Source of the DNA: Ruminococcus sp.
Lineage (GTDB): Bacteria > Bacillota > Clostridia > Oscillospirales > Acutalibacteraceae
Reading direction: 5' to 3'
Assembly: GCA_017404665.1 (NCBI GenBank)
Contig: JAFRBX010000006.1
Coordinates: forward strand, 1 to 48,627
Length of the DNA stretch: 48,627 bases
In this document: in pieces, positions 23,943 through 31,416 of the stretch
Layout: the number at the start of each line of letters is the position of its first letter
Position numbering within the stretch: the first letter of the stretch is position 1
Program-made: the position numbers and the translations under genes
The notes under the pieces: model-generated
What the model was told of the DNA's origin: nothing
What the model saw: only the letters and a program-made list of their open reading frames with translations
The model's database searches: none

Positions 23943-23951
23943 TGCTATAAT
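23943..23951 (+). promoter_or_regulatory. Extended -10 promoter of ppdK
   Basis: TGCTATAAT at 23943-23951 is a perfect extended -10 box. No good -35 hexamer lies at 16-18 bases, which is common for extended -10 promoters. It lies 75 bases before the ppdK start in an AT-rich stretch. Confidence 0.6.
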
Positions 23952-24026
23952 ACATTTGTATATGTATGCTGTGGCGTTTTCTGCGCTGCGGTAGTTACTA
24001 TAACAAACTTTTAGGAGGAGATTCCA

Positions 24027-26660
24027 ATGAGCAAAAAATGGGTTTACCTTTTTACAGAAGGTAACGCTGACATGAGAGAACTTCTCGGCGGCAAGGGCGC
24101 GAACCTCGCTGAGATGACCAACATCGGTCTGCCGGTTCCTCAGGGCTTTACGATCACCACAGAGGCTTGTACTCAGTACTATGAGGACGGCCGCCAGATC
24201 AATGATGAAATTCAGGCACAGATCAACGAGTATATCGGCAAGATGGAAGAGATCACCGGTAAGAAGTTCGGCGATAAGGAGAACCCGCTTCTCGTATCCG
24301 TCCGTTCCGGCGCGCGCGCTTCCATGCCCGGTATGATGGACACCATCCTGAACCTCGGCTTAAACGAGGAAGTTGTAGAGACGATCGCTGAGCAGAGCGG
24401 CAATCCCCGCTGGGCTTACGACTGCTACAGAAGATTTATCCAGATGTATTCCGACGTCGTTATGGAGGTCGGTAAGAAGTATTTTGAAGAGCTCATCGAC
24501 GAGATGAAGGCTGACCGCGGCGTCAAGCAGGACGTCGAGCTGACCGCCGACGACCTCAAGGAGCTGGCTGAGAAGTTCAAGGCTGAGTACAAGGACAAGA
24601 TCGGCGAGGAATTCCCCTCCGATCCTAAGGAGCAGCTCATGGGCGCTGTCAAGGCTGTATTCCGTTCCTGGGACAACCCCCGCGCGAACGTTTATCGCCG
24701 CGACAACGATATTCCCTACAGCTGGGGTACTGCCGTTAACGTCCAGTCTATGGCGTTCGGCAACATGGGCGACGACTGCGGTACCGGCGTTGCGTTCACC
24801 CGTGATCCCGCTACCGGCGAAAAGGGTCTGTTCGGCGAGTTCCTGACCAACGCACAGGGCGAGGACGTCGTAGCCGGCGTTCGTACCCCCATGCACATCT
24901 CCGAGATGGAGCAGAAGTTCCCCGAGGCGTTCGCTCAGTTCGTTCAGGTCTGCAAGACCCTCGAGGATCACTACAGAGATATGCAGGATATGGAGTTCAC
25001 CGTCGAGCACGGCAAGCTCTATATGCTTCAGACAAGAAACGGCAAGCGTACAGCTCAGGCGGCTCTGAAGATCGCCTGCGACCTCGTTGACGAGGGCATG
25101 AGATCTGAGGAAGAGGCCGTTTTGATGATCGACCCCAGAAACCTCGATACACTTCTCCATCCGCAGTTCGACGCGAAGGCTCTTAAGGCCGCTGAGCCCA
25201 TGGGCAAGGGTCTGGGCGCTTCTCCCGGCGCTGCCTGCGGTAAGGTCGTCTTCACCGCTGAGGATGCTAAGGCTCAGGGCGGCGCAGGCGAAAAGGTTGT
25301 TCTCGTACGTCTTGAGACCTCTCCCGAGGACATCGAAGGCATGAAGGCTGCTCAGGGCATCCTGACCGTTCGCGGCGGTATGACCTCTCACGCGGCTGTT
25401 GTCGCCCGCGGTATGGGTACCTGCTGCGTATCCGGCTGCTCCGATATCGTAATGGACGAGGCTAACAAGCAGTTCACTCTCGCCGGCAAGACCTTCCATG
25501 AGGGCGATTTCATCTCCATCGACGGTACTACCGGTAACATCTATGACGGCATCATCCCCACTGTTGACGCTACCATCGCGGGCGAGTTCGGCAGAGTTAT
25601 GGCTTGGGCTGACAAGTACAGAACCCTGAAGGTCCGCACCAACGCCGACACACCCGCCGACGCGAAGAAGGCTCGTGAGCTGGGCGCCGAGGGTATTGGT
25701 CTGTGCCGTACCGAGCACATGTTCTTCGAAGGTGAGCGTATCGCTGCTTTCCGCGAGATGATCTGCGCAGATACTCTTGAGGAGCGCGAGGCTGCTCTTG
25801 AGAAGATCCTGCCTTATCAGCAGGGCGACTTTGAGAAGCTGTATGAGGCTCTCGAAGGCAACCCCGTTACCATCCGTTTCCTGGATCCGCCTCTCCACGA
25901 GTTCGTTCCCACCGAGGAAGCCGATATCGAGCTGCTGGCAAAGGCTCAGGGCAAGAGCGTAGCCGAGATCAAGGCGATCATCGACTCTCTGCATGAGTTC
26001 AACCCGATGATGGGTCACCGCGGCTGCCGTCTGGCTGTCACCTATCCCGAGATCGCGAAGATGCAGACCAAGGCTGTTATCCGCGCCGCTATCAACGTCA
26101 AGAAGGCTCATCCCGACTGGAATATCGTTCCCGAGATCATGATCCCGCTGGTCGGTGACATCAAGGAGCTCAAGTATGTCAAGAAGTTCGTTGTAGAGAC
26201 CGCTGACGCTGAGATCGCCGCTGCAGGCGCTGACCTCAAGTATGAAGTCGGTACTATGATCGAGATCCCGAGAGCTGCTCTGACCGCTGACGAGATCGCC
26301 ACCGAGGCTGACTTCTTCTGCTTCGGCACCAACGACCTGACCCAGATGACCTTCGGCTTCAGCCGTGACGACGCGGGCAAGTTCCTCGATGCATACTATG
26401 ATGCGAAGATCTTCGAGAACGATCCGTTCGCAAAGCTCGACCAGACCGGCGTTGGCAAGCTGATGGATATGGCGATCAAGCTCGGCAAGCCCGTGAATCC
26501 CGCTCTCCATATCGGTATCTGCGGCGAGCACGGCGGCGACCCGACTTCCGTCGAGTTCTGCCACAAGATCGGTCTTGACTATGTATCCTGCTCACCGTTC
26601 CGCGTTCCGATCGCTCGTCTGGCTGCTGCTCAGGCTGCTATCAGCCAAGGCAGGAAGTAA
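24027..26660 (+). CDS. ppdK: Pyruvate, phosphate dikinase
   Basis: Interconverts PEP + AMP + PPi and pyruvate + ATP + Pi; in fermenting Clostridia it commonly works in glycolysis using PPi. The 877-residue protein has full family length. It shows the ATP-grasp part (LGGKGANLAEMTNIGLPVPQ; SVRSGARASMPGMMDTILNLG), the phosphohistidine domain with GGMTSHAAVVARGMG (catalytic His), and the PEP-binding barrel with GAEGIGLCRTEHMF, GTMIEIPRAAL, CFGTNDLTQMTFGFSRDD and GICGEHGGDP. GGAGGAG precedes ATG 24027. Codon use is strongly biased to a few codons (GGC, CTC, AAG), a sign of high expression. It is a single-gene unit with its own promoter and terminator. Confidence 0.98.
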   Translation: MSKKWVYLFTEGNADMRELLGGKGANLAEMTNIGLPVPQGFTITTEACTQYYEDGRQINDEIQAQINEYIGKMEEITGKKFGDKENPLLVSVRSGARASMPGMMDTILNLGLNEEVVETIAEQSGNPRWAYDCYRRFIQMYSDVVMEVGKKYFEELIDEMKADRGVKQDVELTADDLKELAEKFKAEYKDKIGEEFPSDPKEQLMGAVKAVFRSWDNPRANVYRRDNDIPYSWGTAVNVQSMAFGNMGDDCGTGVAFTRDPATGEKGLFGEFLTNAQGEDVVAGVRTPMHISEMEQKFPEAFAQFVQVCKTLEDHYRDMQDMEFTVEHGKLYMLQTRNGKRTAQAALKIACDLVDEGMRSEEEAVLMIDPRNLDTLLHPQFDAKALKAAEPMGKGLGASPGAACGKVVFTAEDAKAQGGAGEKVVLVRLETSPEDIEGMKAAQGILTVRGGMTSHAAVVARGMGTCCVSGCSDIVMDEANKQFTLAGKTFHEGDFISIDGTTGNIYDGIIPTVDATIAGEFGRVMAWADKYRTLKVRTNADTPADAKKARELGAEGIGLCRTEHMFFEGERIAAFREMICADTLEEREAALEKILPYQQGDFEKLYEALEGNPVTIRFLDPPLHEFVPTEEADIELLAKAQGKSVAEIKAIIDSLHEFNPMMGHRGCRLAVTYPEIAKMQTKAVIRAAINVKKAHPDWNIVPEIMIPLVGDIKELKYVKKFVVETADAEIAAAGADLKYEVGTMIEIPRAALTADEIATEADFFCFGTNDLTQMTFGFSRDDAGKFLDAYYDAKIFENDPFAKLDQTGVGKLMDMAIKLGKPVNPALHIGICGEHGGDPTSVEFCHKIGLDYVSCSPFRVPIARLAAAQAAISQGRK

Positions 26661-26794
26661 TTTCCAAACCATACAAATTTGCTGAATTCACGCTCACAAA
26701 GGAGGATGCACAGAAGCATCTGTACACCGACTCCACCAAGCACCGCGTGCTGAGATGGCGTGACATAAAAGTGGCATTGTATATTTGAACAGAG

Positions 26795-26828
26795 TCCCTC
26801 TGCTGAGTGATCGGCAGAGGGATTTTTG
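26795..26828 (+). terminator. Terminator downstream of ppdK
   Basis: TCCCTCTGC (26795-26803) pairs with GCAGAGGGA (26814-26822) across a 10-base loop, followed by TTTTTG. Confidence 0.85.
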
Positions 26829-26897
26829 TCGTCAAACGCACATTTTTGTTTTCATCTCCTTTGCGGTACAATGTAGCTGCAAAGGAGGTATTGCACT

Positions 26898-27194
26898 ATG
26901 AAAGATAATCTGAAAAACATTGGAATGTGGGGTCAACTGCATTATCAGTACCTCAAAGAAACACGACCGTCGTTGATTGGCGTCATGCGGATGAACGGAG
27001 AGCTGAATTCGTATCTGCAAAACGTCAACGAGCAAGCAGACGAAATGAATTATCAGCTGATCGGAGAAATCGCCAAGCGCGAGGGCGTGACCGAAAGGCT
27101 GAAGGCAGAAAACCAGATGGCATGGGTCGGTGCGATGAACAATATCCGCGACAGAGTCAGAGAGATCGTACTGAAAGAGGTGATCTATGTATGA
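26898..27194 (+). CDS. tnpV: TnpV transposon-associated protein
   Basis: A 98-residue helical, charged protein. WGQLHYQYLKETRPSLIGVM followed by NGELNSYLQNVNEQADEM and a C-terminal ENQMAWVGAMNNIRDRVREI is the TnpV pattern; the last part is the most conserved. It is more divergent at the N-terminus than the copy at the left edge. AAGGAGG precedes ATG 26898, and TACAAT at 26868 is a plausible -10. It overlaps the DUF6809-like gene by 4 bases, so the two are coupled, and the pair ends in its own terminator. Function unknown; associated with mobile elements. Confidence 0.8.
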   Translation: MKDNLKNIGMWGQLHYQYLKETRPSLIGVMRMNGELNSYLQNVNEQADEMNYQLIGEIAKREGVTERLKAENQMAWVGAMNNIRDRVREIVLKEVIYV

Positions 27195-27475
27195 AGACGG
27201 TACTGGAGGAACTGTGGTACGGCAACATCGATCCGCATGAAACGATCCTGAGGAAAGACCGGCACTATCGAAGGCTTCTCTCCATAATGGACAGTAATCG
27301 CGACAAACTAGCAGATTCCCTCACAGATAAGCAGAAAGAAATGCTCAACAAGTATGACGAGACAATCAACGAGATGCATTCCGTTACAGAGCAAGCAGCG
27401 TTTCAATACGGCTTCTCACTGGGCGTTCACTTGATACTCGAGTGTGACCCGGATGCATTAACAGAAAATACTTAA
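27191..27475 (+). CDS. DUF6809-like small protein
   Basis: A 94-residue protein starting MKTVLEELWYGNIDPHETIL, with a charged helical middle and a C-terminal FQYGFSLGVHLILEC segment. It is the counterpart of the protein at 404-736, sharing YGNIDP and the GF-LG segment. I place it in the DUF6809 family (function unknown). It is coupled to tnpV by an ATGA-type overlap. The order is tnpV then DUF6809, the opposite of the left-hand module. Confidence 0.72.
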   Translation: MKTVLEELWYGNIDPHETILRKDRHYRRLLSIMDSNRDKLADSLTDKQKEMLNKYDETINEMHSVTEQAAFQYGFSLGVHLILECDPDALTENT

Positions 27476-27480
27476 ACTTG

Positions 27481-27508
27481 GCAGCGGAGCTTCGGCTCCG
27501 CTGTTTTT
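27481..27508 (+). terminator. Terminator of the tnpV-DUF6809 pair
   Basis: CAGCGGAGC (27482-27490), a TTCG tetraloop, GCTCCGCTG (27495-27503), then TTTTTG: a textbook intrinsic terminator. Confidence 0.9.
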
Positions 27509-27567
27509 GTCGTGGGTGAAAAAGATAATCCCTCGGTTGATTAACCGAGGGACAGTATATGGCGCTG

Positions 27568-27810
27568 TTATTTGATTTCCTGCTCAGTGTTGTCAAACAG
27601 CGGATCGTCGAAGAACTCGCGCACGGTGATCTCCAGCCCATCACAGATCTTCTTGATGGATACGATGCCGGGGTTCTGACTTTTTTGGTTGAGCATGCTG
27701 TAGATGGTCGAGGGCGACACACCACTGATATTTGCCAGCGCGTTGATCGCGATATTCCTCTCGTTGCACAGGTTGATGATGCGCTGTGCTACTGCTTCTT
27801 TCGTTGTCAT
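27568..27810 (-). CDS. XRE-family transcriptional regulator
   Basis: An 80-residue single-domain helix-turn-helix protein of Cro/C1 type: AVAQRIINLCNERNIAINAL, then the HTH NISGVSPSTIYSMLNQ, then VSIKKICDGLEITVREFF. There is no extra sensor domain, so it probably represses by itself. It is transcribed away from the SLOG gene, and the 128-base gap between them carries four related dyads. Repression of both genes is the natural inference. Start at 27810 with a GGAG site. Confidence 0.9.
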   Translation of the reverse strand: MTTKEAVAQRIINLCNERNIAINALANISGVSPSTIYSMLNQKSQNPGIVSIKKICDGLEITVREFFDDPLFDNTEQEIK

Positions 27811-27823
27811 AGTAGACTCCTTT

Positions 27824-27921
27824 GCGATTTATCGTAAATAAATCTTACTAAAATTGACGATAAATCGTGTGGGATATATCGCAATCTTGATAGTTATGTG
27901 CTATAATTTACGATATATCCC
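27824..27921. promoter_or_regulatory. Four operator-like dyads in the XRE/SLOG divergent promoter
   Basis: GCGATTTATCGT (27824-27835), ACGATAAATCGT (27857-27868), GGGATATATCGC (27871-27882) and ACGATATATCCC (27910-27921) are variants of one 12-bp dyad. An extended -10 box TGCTATAAT lies at 27899-27907, directly before the last site, so a protein bound there would block transcription of the SLOG gene. Confidence 0.7.
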
Positions 27922-27938
27922 ATAAAGGAGAATGAATT

Positions 27939-28403
27939 ATGATGTTGCCATATACTGTCTGCCTGTTTGGTCATCGGCAGATCGAGAATGTGATAGATGT
28001 TGAGACCGCTTTGCAAAATGTGATAGAGAATATACTCACCGATCATGAGTATGTGGAGTTCCTCATCGGCAGAGAGGGCGAATTCGATATCCTTGCCGCC
28101 TCCGTGATTAAAGGTATCATGCGGAACCGCGACACTGGCAACTGCTCCCTTACACTGGTGATGCCGTATCTGCGCGTCGGCTTTGAAAAGAATCAGCCGG
28201 AGTACGAGGCGTATTACGACAACATAGAGCTGTGCGAAGAGTCAGCCGCCGCACATCCGAAAGCCGCCATCCGAATCCGCAACCGCGCGATGGTCGATCG
28301 CTCTGACCTGTGTGTATTCTATGTTACACATCAAACCGGCGGAGCGTACCAAACGATGAAATACGCCGAAAGCATCGACAGAACTATCCTCAGAATACCG
28401 TAA
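27939..28403 (+). CDS. SLOG-family protein (DUF1273-like)
   Basis: A 154-residue Rossmann-like protein. TVCLFGHRQIEN near the start, FLIGREGEFDILAASV in the middle, LVMPYLRVGFEKN, and a C-terminal RNRAMVDRSDLCVFYVTHQTGGAYQTMKYA fit SLOG proteins, a superfamily that includes DprA, LOG and nucleotide-sensing proteins of defence systems. It probably binds or cleaves a nucleotide or NAD-like ligand. AAAGGAG precedes ATG 27939. Its pairing with an XRE repressor and an operator array points to tight, switch-like expression. The ligand cannot be read from the sequence. Confidence 0.78.
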   Translation: MMLPYTVCLFGHRQIENVIDVETALQNVIENILTDHEYVEFLIGREGEFDILAASVIKGIMRNRDTGNCSLTLVMPYLRVGFEKNQPEYEAYYDNIELCEESAAAHPKAAIRIRNRAMVDRSDLCVFYVTHQTGGAYQTMKYAESIDRTILRIP

Positions 28404-28535
28404 TAAAACCGGTCTACCGCTATCGAACAAAGTTTCTTTTCAGAGGGAAGATTATGGGACTTTCTTTTTGTTATACTGAGTACAAGGAAAAGTGAAACGC
28501 TTTAATTCTTATAGAGAAATAAAATCAAGACCTAT

Positions 28536-28638
28536 ATAGAGTGCGCGAGGGACAAGCCCGTTGACCGCACAGCAACCTGCCGCAGCTCACGGCGGTAAGG
28601 TGCTAATGCTTGACCGATAGGTGACCACGGCACTCTTT
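28536..28638 (+). promoter_or_regulatory. Riboswitch of the SAM-I / SAM-IV superfamily
   Basis: The leader contains the S-box core in order: GAGGGAC, AGCCC, CAGCAACC, a CTGCCG...CGGCGG hairpin, then AAGGTGCTAA. A closing stem P1 is formed by AGAGTGC (28538-28544) and GCACTCT (28630-28636). The P2 region (GCG-A-GGG ... CCC ... CGC) and a short P4 (ACC-GATA-GGT) can be drawn. The CAAGCCC segment looks closer to SAM-IV or SAM-I/IV variants than to classic SAM-I. A TGTTATACT extended -10 at 28469-28477 could start the transcript. The 3' strand of P1 can also pair with the ribosome binding site at 28654-28663. Confidence 0.75.
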
Positions 28639-28667
28639 AGGATATATTACAACAAAGGAGTGTCATT

Positions 28668-28943
28668 ATGAAAACGATCAAAGAATTAGCAAGTATGGGT
28701 GAGCGGGTGTATGTTTACTTGAAAGACAAAGAGACCGCTCAGAGATTTCTGCGCGACGCAGAGGCTGAGGGTTTTACCTTCGGCGACGGTGTGCATCCGA
28801 CCGAGAGGCACTGGTCTGATCTCTATGCGATCCATTCTGACGGTACGCTGAACTATGTTGATGTTATCGGGCATATTGAATATGGCTCCAGCGCAGACAG
28901 CGTGGTGAGGATCAATTATTCACAACTATTACAGCAGGCATAA
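28668..28943 (+). CDS. Small protein under riboswitch control
   Basis: A 91-residue cytoplasmic protein with no family that I recognise. It begins MKTIKELASMGERVYVYLKD and contains a helix KETAQRFLRDAEAEGFTFGD followed by short strands (DLYAIHSDGTLNYVDVIGHI). There are no membrane segments and no cysteines. AAAGGAG lies 8 bases before ATG 28668 and can be masked by the riboswitch. The next gene starts 20 bases after its stop, so both are probably in the same transcript. Nothing in the sequence connects it to methionine or SAM metabolism. Confidence 0.7.
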   Translation: MKTIKELASMGERVYVYLKDKETAQRFLRDAEAEGFTFGDGVHPTERHWSDLYAIHSDGTLNYVDVIGHIEYGSSADSVVRINYSQLLQQA

Positions 28944-28963
28944 TACGGCAGGGAGGTGTCGGA

Positions 28964-29473
28964 ATGTCAAAACATGACGACTTTATCGATGATTATATCG
29001 GGTATAGGATCTTTGAAGACAGTATGAAAGGCTCCGGTGGGGGTAAGCCTCCGAGGAAAGCCGGCGGTTCCGGTTGCAGTACATGGGTCGTGATCATCGT
29101 GATCGTGTTATTCGTTCTCTCGTTTTTCGGTTCATGTGGCAAGAGCAGTTCGAAGTCTTATTCATCCGGCTACCGCAGCAGTTACAGCTCATCCTATGGT
29201 TCATCAAGAAGCAGTTCATCGAACTGCGGCTCCGGCTCCTCACGCTCATCAACCAGTAAACCATATTCAAGCAACACAAGCAAGCCGTCCTCCGGCTACA
29301 GCTTCGGCAGCAAATCAAAAAGCAGCTCATCCGATCCCTACGACGCGAAATCCTACGCCCACCCGGAGGACCTGTACTACGATTACCCCGATGTTTCTGG
29401 GATTATGAAGATGCAGAGGATTACTGGGAAGAGCATCAGGATGATTGACAGCGAATGTATTATACTGCTATAA
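28964..29473 (+). CDS. Ser-rich single-pass membrane protein, 3' end apparently frameshifted
   Basis: A cytoplasmic N-terminus (MSKHDDFIDDYIGYRIFEDS), a Gly/Lys linker, a membrane helix (WVVIIVIVLFVLSFFGSC, about residues 41-58) and a long Ser/Tyr/Gly low-complexity tail. After YDAKSYAHPEDLYYDYPD the frame turns into unrelated sequence and ends at 29473. One base further on, the alternative frame reads DFWDYEDAEDYWEEHQDD and stops at 29448. This acidic end continues the preceding Y/D-rich pattern and matches what I recall for this family, so a base was probably lost near 29393. GGAGG precedes ATG 28964. Function unknown. Confidence 0.7.
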   Translation: MSKHDDFIDDYIGYRIFEDSMKGSGGGKPPRKAGGSGCSTWVVIIVIVLFVLSFFGSCGKSSSKSYSSGYRSSYSSSYGSSRSSSSNCGSGSSRSSTSKPYSSNTSKPSSGYSFGSKSKSSSSDPYDAKSYAHPEDLYYDYPDVSGIMKMQRITGKSIRMIDSECIILL

Positions 29474-29474
29474 T
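29445..29474 (+). promoter_or_regulatory. Promoter of the Nudix gene
   Basis: TTGACA (29445-29450), 18-base spacer, TATAAT (29469-29474): both hexamers are consensus. The upstream CAGGATGATTGACAGCG (29437-29453) recurs before the promoter at 33198. Confidence 0.8.
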
Positions 29475-29514
29475 TAAAAAGATAAAACTCATATAAAACT
29501 GTGAGGATTCAATT

Positions 29515-29901
29515 ATGACCGAAGTAGTAGCGGCGCTGATATGGGATGGGGATCGGTTCCTGATCTGTCAGCGGCCGGCGCATAAGGCGCGAGGGCTGTT
29601 ATGGGAATATGTCGGCGGTAAGGTCGAAGAGGGTGAAACAAAGCAGGAGGCTCTTATCCGTGAATGTCGGGAAGAGCTTGGCGTTACCATCACAGTTGGT
29701 GATGTCTTTATGGATGTCATACATGAGTACCCCGACATCACCGTCCACCTGACCCTGTTCCATGCCAAGATCGTGAGCGGTGAAATCAAGCTGCTGGAGC
29801 ACAACGCCATCGCATGGATCACACCTGCCGAGATCCCCGACTATGATTTCTGCCCGGCGGATAAGGATATCAACGAGAGGATCAGGAGCGGCAAGGGCTG
29901 A
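29515..29901 (+). CDS. Nudix hydrolase, MutT-like
   Basis: A 128-residue protein with a complete Nudix box: G35-x5-E41-x7-R49-E50-x2-E53-E54-x-G56 within GGKVEEGETKQEAL / IRECREELGV. The length, the N-terminal VVAALIWDGDRFLICQRP and the C-terminal AIAWITPAEIPDYDFCPADK are typical of the MutT/8-oxo-dGTP diphosphatase group, which clears oxidised nucleotides. The substrate is inferred. It has its own consensus promoter and a GTGAGGA site; the alpha/beta hydrolase follows 16 bases after its stop. Confidence 0.88.
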   Translation: MTEVVAALIWDGDRFLICQRPAHKARGLLWEYVGGKVEEGETKQEALIRECREELGVTITVGDVFMDVIHEYPDITVHLTLFHAKIVSGEIKLLEHNAIAWITPAEIPDYDFCPADKDINERIRSGKG

Positions 29902-29917
29902 CTGAAAAGGTACGATT

Positions 29918-30739
29918 ATGAAATATGTTTTTATCTCCATAGCGGCTGTCGCCGTGGTGTTCGGATTGTCCTTCCTGATCACGGGGATCATCCGAAAGAA
30001 GCTGAATAAGAAACCGCCGTTCGGCGTACATATCCTGATCGGTATCGTCGCGGGACTGCTGGTTATATGCGGGACATTTTTCGTATATGTCGGCATCCAT
30101 TATTCCGCCGATGACGAGGTTCTTGCTGTCTGGGCGGAGTCCGGCAGTGTTCAGGTAACAGAAATCGACGGCGCCTATATGATTGACGGCGAGGGCGAGG
30201 ATACTGCTCTCGTATTCTATCCGGGCGCAAAGGTCGACAGTGAGTCGTACCTTCCCCTGATGAAGAAACTGGCAGAAAAAGGAATCGACTGTTTTCTGCT
30301 GAAGCCCCCGATGCGGATGACGATCTTCGATATGAACGCCGCCGAAAGGATCATCGAAAAGTATGATTATGAAACATGGCTGCTGTCCGGTCACTCTATG
30401 GGTGGTATCGCGGCGGCGAGCTGCGCGGCAGAGAACAGTGATGTTGTCACCGGAGTCGTGCTGTTAGCCTCCTATCCGAATCAGGCTCTTCCTGACAATA
30501 TCAGCCTGTTGTCGATATACGGCTCCGAGGATAAGGTGCTGGGGCGTGACGCTTATGAAAAAGCGAAGTCAAATTATCCGGCGAATGCTGATGAAGTCGT
30601 GATAGAAGGCGGCAACCATGCTCAGTTCGGTAACTACGGAAAACAGAGCGGTGACGGAGAAGCGACGATCACCCGTGAAGAACAGCAGGAGAAAACAGTC
30701 GCCGCTATTCTTGACTTTGTTAAAAAGTATCATTTGTGA
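29918..30739 (+). CDS. Membrane-anchored alpha/beta hydrolase
   Basis: A 273-residue protein with two N-terminal membrane helices (VFISIAAVAVVFGLSFLITG and ILIGIVAGLLVICGTFFVYV) followed by a compact hydrolase domain. The nucleophile elbow GHSMGG carries the catalytic Ser (about residue 160). GSEDKV holds a probable acid, and GGNHAQFGNYG a catalytic His. This matches the small lipase/esterase-like family (Abhydrolase, YqiA-like) anchored at the cell surface. The substrate is unknown. It appears co-transcribed with the Nudix gene. Confidence 0.83.
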   Translation: MKYVFISIAAVAVVFGLSFLITGIIRKKLNKKPPFGVHILIGIVAGLLVICGTFFVYVGIHYSADDEVLAVWAESGSVQVTEIDGAYMIDGEGEDTALVFYPGAKVDSESYLPLMKKLAEKGIDCFLLKPPMRMTIFDMNAAERIIEKYDYETWLLSGHSMGGIAAASCAAENSDVVTGVVLLASYPNQALPDNISLLSIYGSEDKVLGRDAYEKAKSNYPANADEVVIEGGNHAQFGNYGKQSGDGEATITREEQQEKTVAAILDFVKKYHL

Positions 30740-30828
30740 CACGCTGTGAAAGGGAATAACAAATAATGGTTTCTGTATTTGACCATAAGCTGTTACATTA
30801 AATCACATATCAAAATTGAGGGCAAAAG

Positions 30829-31389
30829 ATGATCATACTGATAACAGGCGCATCCCACACCGGGAAAACGCTTCTTGCGCAAAGGATGCTGGAACAATTC
30901 AAATATCCCTATCTGTCGATCGACCATCTGAAGATGGGGCTTATCCGCAGCAGGAATACTGAACTGACGCCTCTGAGTGATGATGAGGCGCTGACTGCGT
31001 ATCTCTGGCCGATCGTGCGGGAGATGGTCAAGACCGCGATCGAGAACGAACAGAATCTGATCGTAGAGGGCTGCTATATCCCGCTCGACTGGCGGCAGGA
31101 TTTCGACGAAAAGTATTTGTCGTCGATTCGATTTATCTGTCTTGCGATGACCGACGAATATATCAAAAGTTACTTTGATGCGGTCATCAAACACGAGTCC
31201 GATATCGAATCCAGATTGGTTGAGCAGGATATAACGATCGACGGATTGATCGCGGAGAATCAAAGGATGATCGAGGGCTTTCAAAGTGTCGGAGAGCAGG
31301 TTGTCCTGATCAAATCCAACTATGAACAGAGAATAGAAGATATTTTACAAACATTTCAAAAACCTCTTGACTCTGACGTTGCGTCATAG
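30829..31389 (+). CDS. P-loop kinase-like protein
   Basis: A 186-residue protein with Walker A GASHTGKT at residues 7-14 and a following LSIDHLKMGLIRS segment, as in shikimate/adenylate-kinase-like and 2-phosphoglycerate-kinase-like small P-loop kinases. LIVEGCYIP could serve as the Walker B strand. No lid domain with Cys is visible. The phosphate acceptor cannot be inferred. The last 20 bases of the gene contain the -35 box and dyad of the downstream MerR-type promoter. Confidence 0.75.
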   Translation: MIILITGASHTGKTLLAQRMLEQFKYPYLSIDHLKMGLIRSRNTELTPLSDDEALTAYLWPIVREMVKTAIENEQNLIVEGCYIPLDWRQDFDEKYLSSIRFICLAMTDEYIKSYFDAVIKHESDIESRLVEQDITIDGLIAENQRMIEGFQSVGEQVVLIKSNYEQRIEDILQTFQKPLDSDVAS

Positions 31390-31397
31390 ATTATACT
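31367..31397 (+). promoter_or_regulatory. MerR-type promoter with 19-bp spacer and dyad
   Basis: TTGACT (31367-31372) and TATACT (31392-31397) are separated by 19 bases, the overlong spacing characteristic of MerR-activated promoters. Within the spacer TGACG-TTG-CGTCA (31374-31386) is the expected binding dyad. It indicates autoregulation of the gene that follows. Confidence 0.8.
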
Positions 31398-31416
31398 GGT
31401 GCCGAGGTGATGAGAG

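Noticed and set aside
24360-26564. A 734-codon open frame on the minus strand opposite ppdK
   Set aside because: It mirrors the strongly biased codon use of ppdK, has no ribosome binding site, no known motif and a Leu/Ser/Val-rich composition typical of antisense frames.
26660-26790. A protein-like frame after ppdK (KPYKFAEFTLTKEDAQKHLY...)
   Set aside because: About 45 codons without a usable start; it may be a scrap of an old gene, but I recognise no family and cannot support a feature.
29074-29408. Alternative frames (both strands) inside the Ser-rich membrane protein gene
   Set aside because: Ser/Gly-rich coding sequence opens frames by composition; the annotated frame has the ribosome binding site, the membrane helix and the family-like end.
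28964-29473. Programmed frameshifting as the cause of the altered 3' end
   Set aside because: There is no slippery heptamer or following structure at 29385-29395; a lost base is the simpler reading.
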